In this document: positions 1 to 8,643 of the stretch, in pieces
Numbering within the stretch: the stretch's first letter is position 1
Layout: every line of letters starts with the position of its first letter
Source: DASYXZ01 sp035308965
GTDB taxonomy: Bacteria; Acidobacteriota; Terriglobia; UBA7540
NCBI GenBank assembly: GCA_035308965.1
Contig: DATGFN010000022.1
Span: 248,001-312,000 of the forward strand
Direction of reading: 5' to 3'
DNA length: 64,000 bases
Made by a program: the position numbers and the translations under genes
Notes under the pieces: generated by a model
What the model saw: the letters and a program-made list of their open reading frames with translations, nothing else
What the model was told of the DNA's origin: nothing
Databases searched by the model: none

Positions 1-379
1 ATCGCTGCATCTCTTCGTCGGTCACGCGACGTAGGTTGGCAGCGACGAATTCCTTGTTATCATTCATTTTGCCGCGCACGAAGACGCGGTCTCCCGGCTT
101 CAGGTCTTCCATCTGAATTCCCTGCTGCCCCTGTTGATATTTCGTTTGGTCATTTACCATCACCACTTGGGATGAACCGTCTTGCTTCTTGACTTCAACC
201 CGGTCCACTCCAATCGAAGACAGTGTGCCCATCACCATTTCACCCGGCGCGAAACCTCCGTGGCCCTGCCCGCGTTGCTCAGGCGGCTGTTGAGTGTTTT
301 GAGCGGCGGCAAAAATAAGTGAGCCGCAAGCGATCAAGGTCAGGCAAAATGTAAGTGAAAGAAAAATACGCTTGTTCAT
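1..379 (-). CDS. Secreted small protein, DUF5666-like, cut by window edge
   Basis: Partial gene read on the minus strand from ATG at 379 and running off the left edge; 126 residues are visible. A GGAGGAG ribosome-binding site lies about 6 bases before the start. Residues 1-26 form a signal peptide (MNKR, a hydrophobic run, then FAAAQ). The rest reads as a small beta-rich domain (GEMVMGTLSSIGVDRVEV, later LKPGDRVFVRGK), which resembles the DUF5666/OB-like secreted domain. Probably periplasmic; the function is unknown. It is divergent from the TonB receptor gene, with 180 bases between them. Confidence 0.7.
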   Translation of the reverse strand, partial: MNKRIFLSLTFCLTLIACGSLIFAAAQNTQQPPEQRGQGHGGFAPGEMVMGTLSSIGVDRVEVKKQDGSSQVVMVNDQTKYQQGQQGIQMEDLKPGDRVFVRGKMNDNKEFVAANLRRVTDEEMQR

Positions 380-559
380 AAAGTTCTCCTCCTTTGCTGA
401 GACGGCCAACTGCCATGCGAGGTTACCTTGCGGCCTTCAAATAACAGCAACCAGACCCGATTGCACAACGTCTATTGTGGTGTCGGGCTTGGGCGCGAGA
501 ATTTGGAACTAACGACGATTGAATCGAGAAACCAACTTGCCGATTCTTCGGCTTGAACC

Positions 560-3500
560 ATGTTGATGCCTTCACGAAATCTAGCGCGCCTGGGTCGCAC
601 ACTCCTTCTCTGTACGTTTCTGATGCCTCTCTCTTTGAAGAGTCAAGAAACCTCGTTGGGTGGGACGCTCACGGGTCACGTGCGTGGACCAGGAGGCGTT
701 TCGGTTCCCGGCGCCACCGTGATTCTTATGGACAAACAATCCGGCGAGCGGAAGGAAACCTGGACCGGTGAAGATGGAAATTATTCATTCACAGGTATCG
801 CTCCCGGAACCTATAAGCTCACAATTTCTTTGGTCGGCTTTCAGGATGACGTTCGTGACCCTGTGCCGGTGAGCGCAGACAAGCCGCTCAAAGTGAACAT
901 CGCGCTGGTGATGGGGAGTCCGGGCGGCCCAAGTGCCGCGGCGACCGAGCGCCCCCCCGGCGGATCGCCGAATGCCCGATCGATTTCACCGCAAGCCCTG
1001 GAACGACTCAGAAATCTCCGTGCTCAAGGCGGCGCGGGTCAAGGCGACACCATGAGCGGGGAGAACAATGGTGAGGCAGGCGGTGGCGACACGAGCGGTG
1101 TTCGTTTCTCCGAGGGCGCCGTGGCGGGCAGCCAGGCGCAAGGCGAGTCCGCGCCTGGCAGCTCATCGAGCGGTGATGCCAACGCGTCCGCCCCGGATTT
1201 AGGAGCCAGCGCGGCCAACTCGTTTCTACTTTCCGGAGGCGTGAGCGGCCAGCCCGGGCCAGGCGAGGGCGGCGATTTCCAAAGCCGGAGGGAAGAGTTT
1301 CAGGCCAATGGGGGAGGGCAGGGCGGTGGTGGTTTTGGAGGTGGGGGAGGAGGCGGCGGCGGTTTTGGAGGAGGAGGAGCCGGCGGAGGGGGATTTGGGG
1401 GTGGCGGTCGGGGCGGTGGCTTTGGAGGCGGCGGATTTGAAGGACAGGGCATGACGCTTGGCGGCCGTGGAATGAATGGCCGCCGGCCCCAAATCAATCG
1501 CATCCGCGGCAACATGATGGACGAGTTATCGAACTCTGCTGTGGATGCGCGAGCTTATCCATTGAACACGCCCACAACTCGACTCCTTTCTTCCTACCGC
1601 GAACAATTTGCCATTGGTTTTGGAGGTCCGCTCTACATTCCCAAAGTTTATGACGGCAAGGACAAGACAAGTTTCTTTTTCAACTACCAGCTTCAACGCA
1701 ACAAAGGCGCGTTTGACAGTTATTCGACCGTTCCCACTCTATCCGAACGCAACGGCGATTTTTCCGCGGAGCCGGTGATTTATGAACCGCAGTCCGGCCC
1801 GCTCGGCCCGCGAACGCCTTTTCCCGGAAATCAAATCTCTCCAATGATGTTCGATGCGGCGGCGGCCGGCCTTTTGAAATACATCCCGCTGCCCAACCTG
1901 CCGGGCACGGTGCAGAATTTTCATTTGCAGGAAGCGTTGCCCTCGCGAAGCGATCGGCTGATGTTCATGGTAAACCGCCGCATTTCGGCGAAAGATAACG
2001 CCAACGCAAGATATTTTCTGAACTCCTCGCATACCGACGGCGTCTCCAGCTTTCCCGAACTAACCTCTACCACTTCAAGCCGTCAGCAAAACCTGAGCGT
2101 GAGCGAGACGCACACTTTCACTCCCCACGTGATTAACTCGCTCAGTTTCAATTTCAATCGATCGAGAACTCTGCTGCTCAATCCATTTGCAAATCTAGAG
2201 AACGTAGCGCAGCAACTGGGCATTCAGGGTGTGTCGCAGAATCCGTTTGATTTCGGGTTGCCCATCATCAATCTTACGAATTTCACCGGACTCAGCGACA
2301 CGATTCCATCCCTGACGCGGCCCCAGACCATTCGCGCGGTTGACTCGGTTTTGTGGAATCATGGCAAGCACAACATACGAACGGGCGGCGAAATTCGCCG
2401 GGTGGAGCAAAACACTCTTTCCGACCCCGACGCGCGCGGCACGTTCACCTTTAACGGATATACCACCAGTAACTTTACGGCGCAGGGCCTGCCAGTGGCG
2501 GGGACGGGATTTGATTTCGCCGATTTTCTTCTGGGTCTGCCCCAAGCCACTTCCAGCCGGTTTGGTGTGGCCAGCAATTACTTTCGCTCCTGGGTGCTTG
2601 CCGGGTTCGTTCAAGACGATTGGCGAGCCACAGCCCGCCTGACTTTGAGTGGGGGTTTACGATACGAATACTTTCAGCCCTTCACGGAAAAGTTCGGCCA
2701 CCTTTCGGACCTGGCCATCGGCCCCGGATTTTCCAGTATCGGTGTGGTGACCGGGCAATCGCCGGATGGCCTGCCGAATTCGCTGGTTCGAAGCGACCCC
2801 TACAATTTCGCGCCCCGAATCGGCATCGCCTACCGCCCGTGGACCAAACGCAAATTGGTGGTGCGCTCCGGCTACGGAATTTTTTACGATAGTTCGGTCT
2901 ACTCGCGGTTTGTGGGCAACATGGCGGATCAGCCTCCTTTTGCCACCGCGTCCACTTTGTTGACCGGGCCCGCCCAGGTGTTGACTCTTGAAAACGGATT
3001 TCCGGTGGTGAATAGCAGCGTGCTGACCAATACTTATGCGGTGGATCCCAACTTCCGCACGCCTTACGGCCAATCATGGAATCTGGCCGTTGAAAATGAG
3101 ATCGCGAAGGACCTGATCCTTTCCGTAGGCTACACGGGGACCAAGGGTTCGAGCTTGGACTTGCTCCTGGGCCCCAATCGGGCCGGCTCATCACCCGGAT
3201 CAAGCGGCCTGGCCCTGAAGAACGCGCAGCAGTTTACCTATGAGACCAGCGGGGCTTCTTCAATCTATCAGGGATTGCAGGTGATCCTGCGCCGCCAGTT
3301 TCACAACGGTTTTTCCGCTAGCGCCTACTACACTTATTCGAAGTCCATCGATGACGCCTCGAGCGTGGGCGGCGCGGGACGGACGGTGGCGCAAGACACT
3401 TTTGATCTGGCAGCGGAACGCGGGCTTTCCACCTTTGACATGCGCCACCGCCTTAACATCAATGACACGTATGAATTTCCCTTCGGCTCGCGAAAGCGCT

Positions 3501-3997
3501 ATTTGAATCACGGGGGCGTGGCGGCGAAACTGCTTGATGATTGGAGAATTATCGGGAACACTTCGATCCAGTCCGGCAAGCCCCTGACCGCGCGTGTACT
3601 CGGCAACCAGAGCGCGAACGGCGGCATTGGAGCCTACTTTTCCGGGCGCGCCGAGGCCACCGGACTGCCCGTGAGCCTTCCTGCTTCGGACCGGTCTACT
3701 CTCGATTTCTTCAACACTTCGGCTTTTACGCTGCCGCCCGCGGGGGAGTTCGGCAACGCCGGAAGGAATACTATTACCGGGCCGGGATTGATCAATTTCA
3801 ATATGTCGTTGATGAGGATTGTGACCATAGCGCCGGAAAAAGGAATTCGACTGAACTTTCGCATCGAGGCCAACAACATTTTCAATCACCCGAATTATTC
3901 CGGAATCGCGACCACCGTGGATGCCATCAACTATGGCCGCGTGACCAGTGTGGGCGGCATGCGCACGCTCAGCATGACCATGCGATTGACGTTTTGA
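560..3997 (+). CDS. Oar-like TonB-dependent outer-membrane receptor with carboxypeptidase-regulatory domain
   Basis: 1145 residues. Residues 1-30 look like a signal peptide. Residues about 36-115 are a carboxypeptidase-regulatory-like beta-sandwich (LTGHVRGPGGVSVPGATV, then DGNYSFTGIAPGTYKL). A Ser/Gly-rich linker follows, with an almost pure Gly/Phe tract at about 250-293. From about 320 the protein has plug and beta-barrel features and ends in the aromatic SMTMRLTF, as expected for an outer-membrane barrel. This is the common acidobacterial Oar/SusC-like receptor thought to import large substrates with TonB energy. No TonB box is obvious. An in-frame ATG at 566 is an alternative start. Confidence 0.85.
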   Translation: MLMPSRNLARLGRTLLLCTFLMPLSLKSQETSLGGTLTGHVRGPGGVSVPGATVILMDKQSGERKETWTGEDGNYSFTGIAPGTYKLTISLVGFQDDVRDPVPVSADKPLKVNIALVMGSPGGPSAAATERPPGGSPNARSISPQALERLRNLRAQGGAGQGDTMSGENNGEAGGGDTSGVRFSEGAVAGSQAQGESAPGSSSSGDANASAPDLGASAANSFLLSGGVSGQPGPGEGGDFQSRREEFQANGGGQGGGGFGGGGGGGGGFGGGGAGGGGFGGGGRGGGFGGGGFEGQGMTLGGRGMNGRRPQINRIRGNMMDELSNSAVDARAYPLNTPTTRLLSSYREQFAIGFGGPLYIPKVYDGKDKTSFFFNYQLQRNKGAFDSYSTVPTLSERNGDFSAEPVIYEPQSGPLGPRTPFPGNQISPMMFDAAAAGLLKYIPLPNLPGTVQNFHLQEALPSRSDRLMFMVNRRISAKDNANARYFLNSSHTDGVSSFPELTSTTSSRQQNLSVSETHTFTPHVINSLSFNFNRSRTLLLNPFANLENVAQQLGIQGVSQNPFDFGLPIINLTNFTGLSDTIPSLTRPQTIRAVDSVLWNHGKHNIRTGGEIRRVEQNTLSDPDARGTFTFNGYTTSNFTAQGLPVAGTGFDFADFLLGLPQATSSRFGVASNYFRSWVLAGFVQDDWRATARLTLSGGLRYEYFQPFTEKFGHLSDLAIGPGFSSIGVVTGQSPDGLPNSLVRSDPYNFAPRIGIAYRPWTKRKLVVRSGYGIFYDSSVYSRFVGNMADQPPFATASTLLTGPAQVLTLENGFPVVNSSVLTNTYAVDPNFRTPYGQSWNLAVENEIAKDLILSVGYTGTKGSSLDLLLGPNRAGSSPGSSGLALKNAQQFTYETSGASSIYQGLQVILRRQFHNGFSASAYYTYSKSIDDASSVGGAGRTVAQDTFDLAAERGLSTFDMRHRLNINDTYEFPFGSRKRYLNHGGVAAKLLDDWRIIGNTSIQSGKPLTARVLGNQSANGGIGAYFSGRAEATGLPVSLPASDRSTLDFFNTSAFTLPPAGEFGNAGRNTITGPGLINFNMSLMRIVTIAPEKGIRLNFRIEANNIFNHPNYSGIATTVDAINYGRVTSVGGMRTLSMTMRLTF

Positions 3998-4039
3998 TTG
4001 AGGACAGGAAAATGAAATTTGCGTCGGGATGCTTCGAGA

Positions 4040-4175
4040 AGGACCCCTCACCCGGCCCGTCGCTGCGGGACACCATCTCCGCTTGGAGAGGGCAAGAATC
4101 AAAGATTGGACCATAGCCCTCGCTCGCCTAGGCGAGCGAGGGTGCCCGAGGTACGAGGGCAGGTGAGGGGGGCCG
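4040..4175. repeat. Palindromic repeat cluster with 26-bp perfect palindrome
   Basis: Between the receptor and the VWFA gene lies a stretch typical of REP-like intergenic DNA. Its core at 4117-4142 is a perfect 26-base palindrome centred on CCTAGG. A close relative (same centre, CTC/GAG arms) occurs at 39794-39819. Flanking text (CCTCACCCGGCCCG and GGTGAGGGG) is also complementary. It could fold as a hairpin in the receptor transcript but has no T-tract. Confidence 0.6.
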
Positions 4176-4203
4176 TCAGGTTTCTGCATGTCCGTAAATT
4201 AAT

Positions 4204-6501
4204 ATGCGAATAATTTCAAATTCGACCGGAAATCGGTTTGCCGCCCTGGGTTGGGCGCTGGCTGTTTGTTTGCTCTGGACCGCGAATATTTCCGAACACT
4301 CCACGATTGCCGAGGCGGCGGGACAAGCCCAAAACAATGGACAGACGATACCGCCGAAGATCGTCTTCGGGTCTGAAATTCCCGGCCAAACGAACCAGCA
4401 GGGAAACCTCATCATACGCGCCCAAACGAATGTGGTGCTGGTGGACGTGCGGGTTACGGACAAACACGGGCAGCCGATCAACGGCCTGACCAAGGAAAAT
4501 TTCCGCGTTTTGGAAGACGGGACGCCCCAATCCATAACTTCTTTCAGTTTTGAAAATGTGGAGCACCTGGCAACGGCCGGCAATGAGAACGGTCCGCCGC
4601 CGGTGATCAATCTGGCCAAACTTCCTCCTGACGCGAATCCGGCAAAAATCGTTCAGGACCATCGCCTGCTGGTGCTCTTTTTCGATATGTCGTCCATGCA
4701 GGTGGATGACTTGATGCGGGCGCTCAAAGGCGCCACCGACTTTGTCCACACGCGCATGACGCCGGCGGACCTGGTGGCGGTGGTGTCCTACACTTCCACT
4801 CTGAACATCAATCAGGATTTCACCAATGACCGTGACGTGCTCGAAAAGACGCTCCGCTCCCTTCGCGTTGGCGAGTCATCTTCCCTCGCGGATTCCGGAA
4901 CTACCGGCGATGCCGGCACCACCAACGCGCAAGGTGAAGAGGTGGTGAATCAGGACGTTTCCGCGGCCTTCACCCCCGATGAAACGGAATACAACATCTT
5001 CAACACGGATCAAAAACTGGCGGCGGTGGAGTCGCTGGCCAAACTGCTGAAGGACATTCCGGGCCGCAAGTCGGTGATCCATTTTTCGAGCGGCGTCCAG
5101 AAAACCGGCGTGGATAACGATACCCAATTGCTTGCCGCCACCGACGCCGCCAACCAAGCCAACGTATCGCTCTACACGGTGGACGCGAGAGGTCTTGCCG
5201 CCCTGCCGCCGGGGGGCGACGCGAGTACGGCGAGTCCGGCCGGCACGGCGGTCTATACCGGAGCCGCTGTGCACTCCCAAATCAACTCCATGCATGAAAC
5301 TCGCGAGACGCTGGCCACCCTGGCCACCGACACGGGTGGGAAATCCTTTAACGACTTGAACGATTTTGGCGAGGCGTTTCGGGAGGTGCAATCGGAGAAT
5401 TCCACCTACTACCTTTTGGGCTACACGCCCTCCAACACGCGTTCGGACGGGCGCTTCCGCCGCATCAAGGTTGAAGTCAATCAGCCCGGCGTGAAAATTG
5501 AAGCCCGCCCGGGCTACTTTGCGCCCAAGGATTTCCGCCAATTCACGCGCGAAGACAAAGAAGTGCAACTCGAGCAAGCCATGAATCTCGATTCGCCTTT
5601 TGTCGATTTGCCTCTGGCGATTGAGACCGCTTACTTTCGCCTGCCGGACAAAAGATTCTACGTAGTTCTGGCCGCGAAAATCCCGGGCTCCTCAGTTTCA
5701 TTTTTGAAGAAATCGATGAATCATCAAACCGAATTCGATTTTGCCTGGCAAGCCACGGACAGCGCCGGACACACCGCTGGCGCCTTGCGCGACACTCTGC
5801 CGGTGAAACTGGCGCCCGATACTTACGAGCAGGTGGTCGCCGGCAGTTTTCTCTACGAAGGCGGATTCGTCCTCCCGCCGGGCAAATACAAATTGAAAGT
5901 GGTGGCGCGCGAAAACCAGAGCGGCAAGATGGGAACGTTTGAGGAGCCGCTCGTCCTACCCGATCAAAATGATTCCAATCTGGCGCTCAGCTCGGTGGTG
6001 CTTTCCAACCAACTTCAGGACAACGCCGCCGCCGGTGCAGCGCGGCCGCGCAAAGGGAATGGAGGCGCGAACTTCAAGCCCATGCAGGTGGGGAGCCGGT
6101 CGGTGCTGCCCAGCGTGACGCGCGTTTTTCGCACCAATCAGAATCTCTATGTGTATCTCGAATCGTACGCCCCCAAGCCCGCCAAGAATTCTTCCGACGC
6201 CGCGAACGTTCCTCCTCTGCCCTCAGGCGCGCCCGCGTCGCCTCCCTCGGTGGCTCTGGTCTTCTTTCGCGGGGGAAACAAAATCTCCGAGGCGGGGCCG
6301 TTCGCTGGAAAGCTCGAGAGTGCTAAAGGGGGAAGTGCCACGTATTTTGTCCAAATCCCGCTAGCAAAATTCCCTCCCGGACGATACTGGATGCAAGTGA
6401 ACGTGCTCGATCCGGGCGCCGACCGCGTAGCTTTCGCCCGCATCCCCTTGGCGATTATGCGAGTGGCCGCCACTCCACCCGCCGCACACGCAGGGAAGTA
6501 G
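4204..6501 (+). CDS. VWFA-related secreted protein, acidobacterial type
   Basis: 765 residues. An N-terminal hydrophobic stretch (about 12-27) is a signal peptide or anchor. Residues 75-110 carry the family opening (VVLVDVRVTDKHGQPI, then FRVLEDG) typical of the acidobacterial VWFA-related family (TIGR03436). The von Willebrand A domain follows; its metal site reads DMSSM near residue 161 instead of canonical DxSxS, so metal binding may be altered. The domain continues to about 430 (YYLLGYTPSNTRSDGRFR). The C-terminal half is beta-rich and contains no known enzyme motif. Probably a periplasmic or surface binding protein. It follows the TonB receptor on the same strand 206 bases downstream and may be co-expressed. 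Confidence 0.85.
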   Translation: MRIISNSTGNRFAALGWALAVCLLWTANISEHSTIAEAAGQAQNNGQTIPPKIVFGSEIPGQTNQQGNLIIRAQTNVVLVDVRVTDKHGQPINGLTKENFRVLEDGTPQSITSFSFENVEHLATAGNENGPPPVINLAKLPPDANPAKIVQDHRLLVLFFDMSSMQVDDLMRALKGATDFVHTRMTPADLVAVVSYTSTLNINQDFTNDRDVLEKTLRSLRVGESSSLADSGTTGDAGTTNAQGEEVVNQDVSAAFTPDETEYNIFNTDQKLAAVESLAKLLKDIPGRKSVIHFSSGVQKTGVDNDTQLLAATDAANQANVSLYTVDARGLAALPPGGDASTASPAGTAVYTGAAVHSQINSMHETRETLATLATDTGGKSFNDLNDFGEAFREVQSENSTYYLLGYTPSNTRSDGRFRRIKVEVNQPGVKIEARPGYFAPKDFRQFTREDKEVQLEQAMNLDSPFVDLPLAIETAYFRLPDKRFYVVLAAKIPGSSVSFLKKSMNHQTEFDFAWQATDSAGHTAGALRDTLPVKLAPDTYEQVVAGSFLYEGGFVLPPGKYKLKVVARENQSGKMGTFEEPLVLPDQNDSNLALSSVVLSNQLQDNAAAGAARPRKGNGGANFKPMQVGSRSVLPSVTRVFRTNQNLYVYLESYAPKPAKNSSDAANVPPLPSGAPASPPSVALVFFRGGNKISEAGPFAGKLESAKGGSATYFVQIPLAKFPPGRYWMQVNVLDPGADRVAFARIPLAIMRVAATPPAAHAGK

Positions 6502-6538
6502 CAAATCAGATTCGTTTAAAATCCTCGCCACTCAGAAT

Positions 6539-6575
6539 ATATGGCATTGACATCATATGGATTCTATGCCATATT
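6539..6575 (+). promoter_or_regulatory. Promoter and operator of the toxin-antitoxin pair
   Basis: TTGACA at 6547-6552 and CATATT at 6570-6575 are 17 bases apart. A perfect inverted repeat (ATATGGCAT at 6539-6547, ATGCCATAT at 6566-6574) overlaps both boxes, the usual place for an autorepressing antitoxin. The expected transcription start is close to 6582, which is also the toxin GTG, so the message may be nearly leaderless. Confidence 0.6.
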
Positions 6576-6581
6576 TCGATT

Positions 6582-6944
6582 GTGAGATGGGCCGTCGAGT
6601 TGGCCGATGAGTTTGAGCCGGAATTTGACGCACTGCACGAAGATGTGCAGACCGAAATTCTGGCGTTGTCGCTGCTCTTGGAGCAGTTTGGACCGCAGTT
6701 GGGGCGGCCCCGAGCTGATACCCTCAACGGTTCCCGCCACGCGAACATGAAGGAATTACGCTTCAGTGCGGCAGATGGTGAATGGCGGGTGGCTTTTTCC
6801 TTTGATCCCAGGCGCAGGGCGATTTTGCTTGTAGCCGGGGACAAATCGGGTGGAAGCGAAAAGCGTTTCTACCGTGATCTTATACGAAAAGCTGACGAAC
6901 GCTTTGGCCTCCACCTTGCCCGGCTGAAAAAGGAAGGGAAGTGA
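6582..6944 (+). CDS. RelE/HigB-type toxin (Gp49-like)
   Basis: 120 residues starting at GTG 6582. The pattern WAVELADEF-EPEFDAL, then LGRPRADTLNGSRHANMKELRF and WRVAFSFDPRRRAILLVAGDK, matches the phage Gp49-like/HigB toxin family, ribosome-dependent mRNA interferases of type II modules. The toxin gene comes first and overlaps the antitoxin by 4 bases (GTGA), the HigBA order. No Shine-Dalgarno is visible and the predicted promoter ends about 7 bases upstream, so translation may start on a leaderless message. Confidence 0.85.
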   Translation: MRWAVELADEFEPEFDALHEDVQTEILALSLLLEQFGPQLGRPRADTLNGSRHANMKELRFSAADGEWRVAFSFDPRRRAILLVAGDKSGGSEKRFYRDLIRKADERFGLHLARLKKEGK

Positions 6945-7306
6945 CCGTGTCTCTGAACATTCGCGACAAGATCGGAAAGTTGAATTCCACTCAGCGAAAG
7001 AAGGTCTTGGACCGCGCGGCTGTGCTGATTGCCGAGGAAATGAGCTTGCGCGACCTGCGCAAGGCCCGCCGGCTTACACAGGCCCGCGTGGCCAAGGTTT
7101 TGGGAGTCACGCAGGACAGCGTCTCGCGGCTTGAAAAACGCAGCGATCTGTTACTCTCGACATTGCGAAAAACGGTTAAGGCCATGGGCGGTGATGTGCG
7201 TATTATCGCTGAATTTCCAGATCGCGCGCCGGTCGTCGTGACTGAATTGCATGAGCATCATGCGCCCCGCCGGTCGTCTCGCCGACCAGCGCATGCTCAC
7301 AGGTAG
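6941..7306 (+). CDS. XRE-family HTH antitoxin
   Basis: 121 residues from GTG 6941, overlapping the toxin stop. Residues 33-80 form a Cro/XRE helix-turn-helix (LRDLRKARRLTQARVAKVLG followed by QDSVSRLEKR). This architecture (N-terminal helices, HTH, short tail) is that of HigA-like partners of Gp49 toxins. It should neutralise the toxin and repress the palindromic operator at 6539-6574. The C-terminal RRSSRRPAHAHR tail is low complexity and may be a recent extension. Confidence 0.85.
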   Translation: MTVSLNIRDKIGKLNSTQRKKVLDRAAVLIAEEMSLRDLRKARRLTQARVAKVLGVTQDSVSRLEKRSDLLLSTLRKTVKAMGGDVRIIAEFPDRAPVVVTELHEHHAPRRSSRRPAHAHR

Positions 7307-7622
7307 GAATGAATTAGGAACGGCCTGGCGTGATTGAATTCGCAAAATCCCCGGGGCGGCATCGTTTCGAAATAAAAGGGCAACCGACCCATGACGTGGC
7401 GCTGGAATTCGACACAACGAGGTTGAACGCCTGACAAGAACCGCGGATCGCAAAACCTGCGGACCGCGCTTGAACTCTCGGTTTTGCCGGTTCGCGTGCA
7501 GCCGCCCGGGCCAGATATTTTCTGCTTGCATTTTGATTCGAGCCATCGGATAATGGTTTGTGGTTGGCGCGTTGGATTCCCACCTTCGCGGGAATCACAG
7601 CACTTCTGATCGCCGTCAGTTT
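7307..7622. other. Intergenic stretch upstream of the tRNA array
   Basis: No convincing gene. At about 7573-7601 there is a small REP-like hairpin (GATTCCC facing GGGAATC around a TTCGC loop). The rest shows no coding or structural signal I can support. Confidence 0.4.
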
Positions 7623-7825
7623 CAGAGTTGAAAATGTTGAGATTCCCCAAACCCGAAGCACGGTGCGAGCGGCAAGACAGGCCGCATCGCATATTTGTGT
7701 TTACGCCCTGGCAGGTCGGTTGCACCGTCATTATGGCCACAAAACCAGGTCTCGGCGGGGGAGGGTAGAATCCAAAGCAAAGTTCGGATTCTAAGCAGCC
7801 CGCCCAAAAAGCGGGCTTTTTTTTT
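7623..7825 (+). ncRNA. Unrecognised structured RNA, copy A
   Basis: 203-nt segment repeated at the same length as copy B (8138-8340). Shared blocks include TTGAAAATGTTGAGAT, AAACCCGAAGCAC, GCGGCAAGACAGGCCGC and GTTTACGCCCTGGCAGGT. Pairings seen in both copies are GCGGC with GCCGC, CCTGG with CCAGG enclosing a second hairpin, and TAGAATCC with GGATTCTA. Both end in a strong intrinsic terminator. No ORF is conserved between the copies. I do not recognise the family; acidobacterial RNA motifs such as Acido-1 should be compared. A promoter is not clear. Confidence 0.6.
7797..7825 (+). terminator. Intrinsic terminator of RNA copy A
   Basis: Stem GCCCGC/GCGGGC around a CCAAAAA loop followed by nine T residues. 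Confidence 0.85.
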
Positions 7826-7830
7826 GCTCT

Positions 7831-7926
7831 TAGCTCAGCCCCAAAGGGGCGCGCCAAGCCAGCCCTGGGAATCGCCCAGGGTATTCGGGGGCATTGATAA
7901 CGATGAGCCCTGAAAGGGCGCGCCCA
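7831..7926. repeat. Palindromic repeat between RNA copy A and first tRNA
   Basis: A run of self-complementary words (CCCCAAAGGGGCGCGCC, CCCTGGG/CCCAGGG, AGCCCTGAAAGGGCGCGCC). The GCGCGCC ends are shared by both sides. It resembles dispersed REP-type repeats rather than a gene. Confidence 0.5.
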
Positions 7927-7945
7927 CTAAGACGAATGTTCCCAT

Positions 7946-8021
7946 GCTGGCGTAGCCAAGTGTTCAAGGCGTCCCGCTTGTACCGGGAAGATCGCTGGTT
8001 AAAATCCAGCCGTCAGCTCCA
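7946..8021 (+). tRNA. tRNA-Thr(TGT)
   Basis: Complete cloverleaf. Acceptor GCTGGCG/CGTCAGC, anticodon loop CTTGTAC, encoded CCA. The T-loop reads TTAAAAT instead of TTCRANY, which is unusual. First tRNA of the array. Confidence 0.85.
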
Positions 8022-8047
8022 GAGTTAGTGGTGGGGCAGTTTGAAAT

Positions 8048-8125
8048 TGTTGCATCGAGTTGCGGGGATCCCAGGTCATGTTCTGGGCCTCGCCACATGG
8101 GGTCCCCGAGCCGCCGCTACGACGT
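8048..8125. repeat. TGTAGCGGCGAG-type palindromic element, copy 1
   Basis: Related to the copies at 8389-8466 and 9431-9480: an inner GGGGATCCCAGG/GGGGTCCCCGAGCC hairpin and a right end CCGCCGCTAC. The left end is decayed. It lies between tRNA-Thr and RNA copy B. Confidence 0.5.
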
Positions 8126-8137
8126 CAAACTGACCTC

Positions 8138-8340
8138 CAGAGTTGAAAATGTTGAGATGGGCCAAACCCGAAGCACGAAGCAAGCGGCAAGACAGGCCGC
8201 ATCGCATAGGTGTGTTTACGCCCTGGCAGGTCGGTTGCGCCAACATCATGGCGACGAACCCAGGGACGGGAGGCGGCGGGTAGAATCCAGGAACAGATCG
8301 GATTCTAAAAAGGCCCGCCCCAAAAAGCGGGCCTTTTTTA
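8138..8340 (+). ncRNA. Unrecognised structured RNA, copy B
   Basis: Second 203-nt copy of the RNA at 7623-7825. The same stems form with changes on both sides in places: the terminator stem is GGCCCGC/GCGGGCC here against GCCCGC/GCGGGC in copy A, and the inner hairpin is GGTT-GCGCC/GGCG-GAACC. It is flanked on both sides by TGTAGCGGCGAG-type palindromes and is followed by the main tRNA block. Confidence 0.6.
8311..8340 (+). terminator. Intrinsic terminator of RNA copy B
   Basis: Stem GGCCCGC/GCGGGCC around CCCAAAAA, then six T residues. Confidence 0.85.
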
Positions 8341-8388
8341 TTGCTCTTTGACAATTGAAAGAAAAATTCGGTAGTGGGTAAGTTTGAC

Positions 8389-8466
8389 GTGTAGCGGCGA
8401 GTTGCGGGGACCCCAGGTCCTGCTCTGGGGCTCGCCAAATGGGGTCCCCGAGCCGACTCTATATTA
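8389..8466. repeat. TGTAGCGGCGAG-type palindromic element, copy 2
   Basis: Begins GTGTAGCGGCGAGTT and contains GGGGACCCC and CTGGGGCTCGCC, with GGGGTCCCCGAGCCG near its right end. The outer ends are roughly inverted, as in MITE-like elements without coding capacity. Confidence 0.55.
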
Positions 8467-8491
8467 ACCCGACCCACTGCCAAAAATTCAC

Positions 8492-8566
8492 AGGGCCGTC
8501 GTTCAGCGGCCAGGACAGCAGCCTCCAAAACTGCTTACGGGAGTTCGAGTCTCCCCGGCCCTGCCA
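8492..8566 (+). tRNA. tRNA-Trp(CCA)
   Basis: Acceptor AGGGCCG/CGGCCCT, anticodon loop CTCCAAA, T-arm GGGAG-TTCGAGT-CTCCC, discriminator G, encoded CCA. The last pair of the anticodon stem (31-39) is a C-A mismatch. Confidence 0.9.
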
Positions 8567-8567
8567 T

Positions 8568-8641
8568 GGCGCGGTAGCCAAGTGGAAAGGCATCTGCCTG
8601 CAAAGCAGACAACCTCGGTTCGATTCCGGGCCGCGCCTCCA
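8568..8641 (+). tRNA. tRNA-Cys(GCA)
   Basis: Acceptor GGCGCGG/CCGCGCC, anticodon loop CTGCAAA, discriminator T as expected for cysteine, encoded CCA. One base after tRNA-Trp. Confidence 0.92.
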
Positions 8642-8643
8642 TT

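Noticed and set aside
1226..1515. Pro-rich minus-strand frames opposite the Gly-rich receptor linker
   Set aside because: They are shadows of the GGN-rich codons of the receptor gene.
7297..7857. Minus-strand reading frames of 60-186 codons across the RNA copy A region
   Set aside because: They overlap the structured RNA and palindromes, have no family resemblance, and their frames are not kept between RNA copies A and B.
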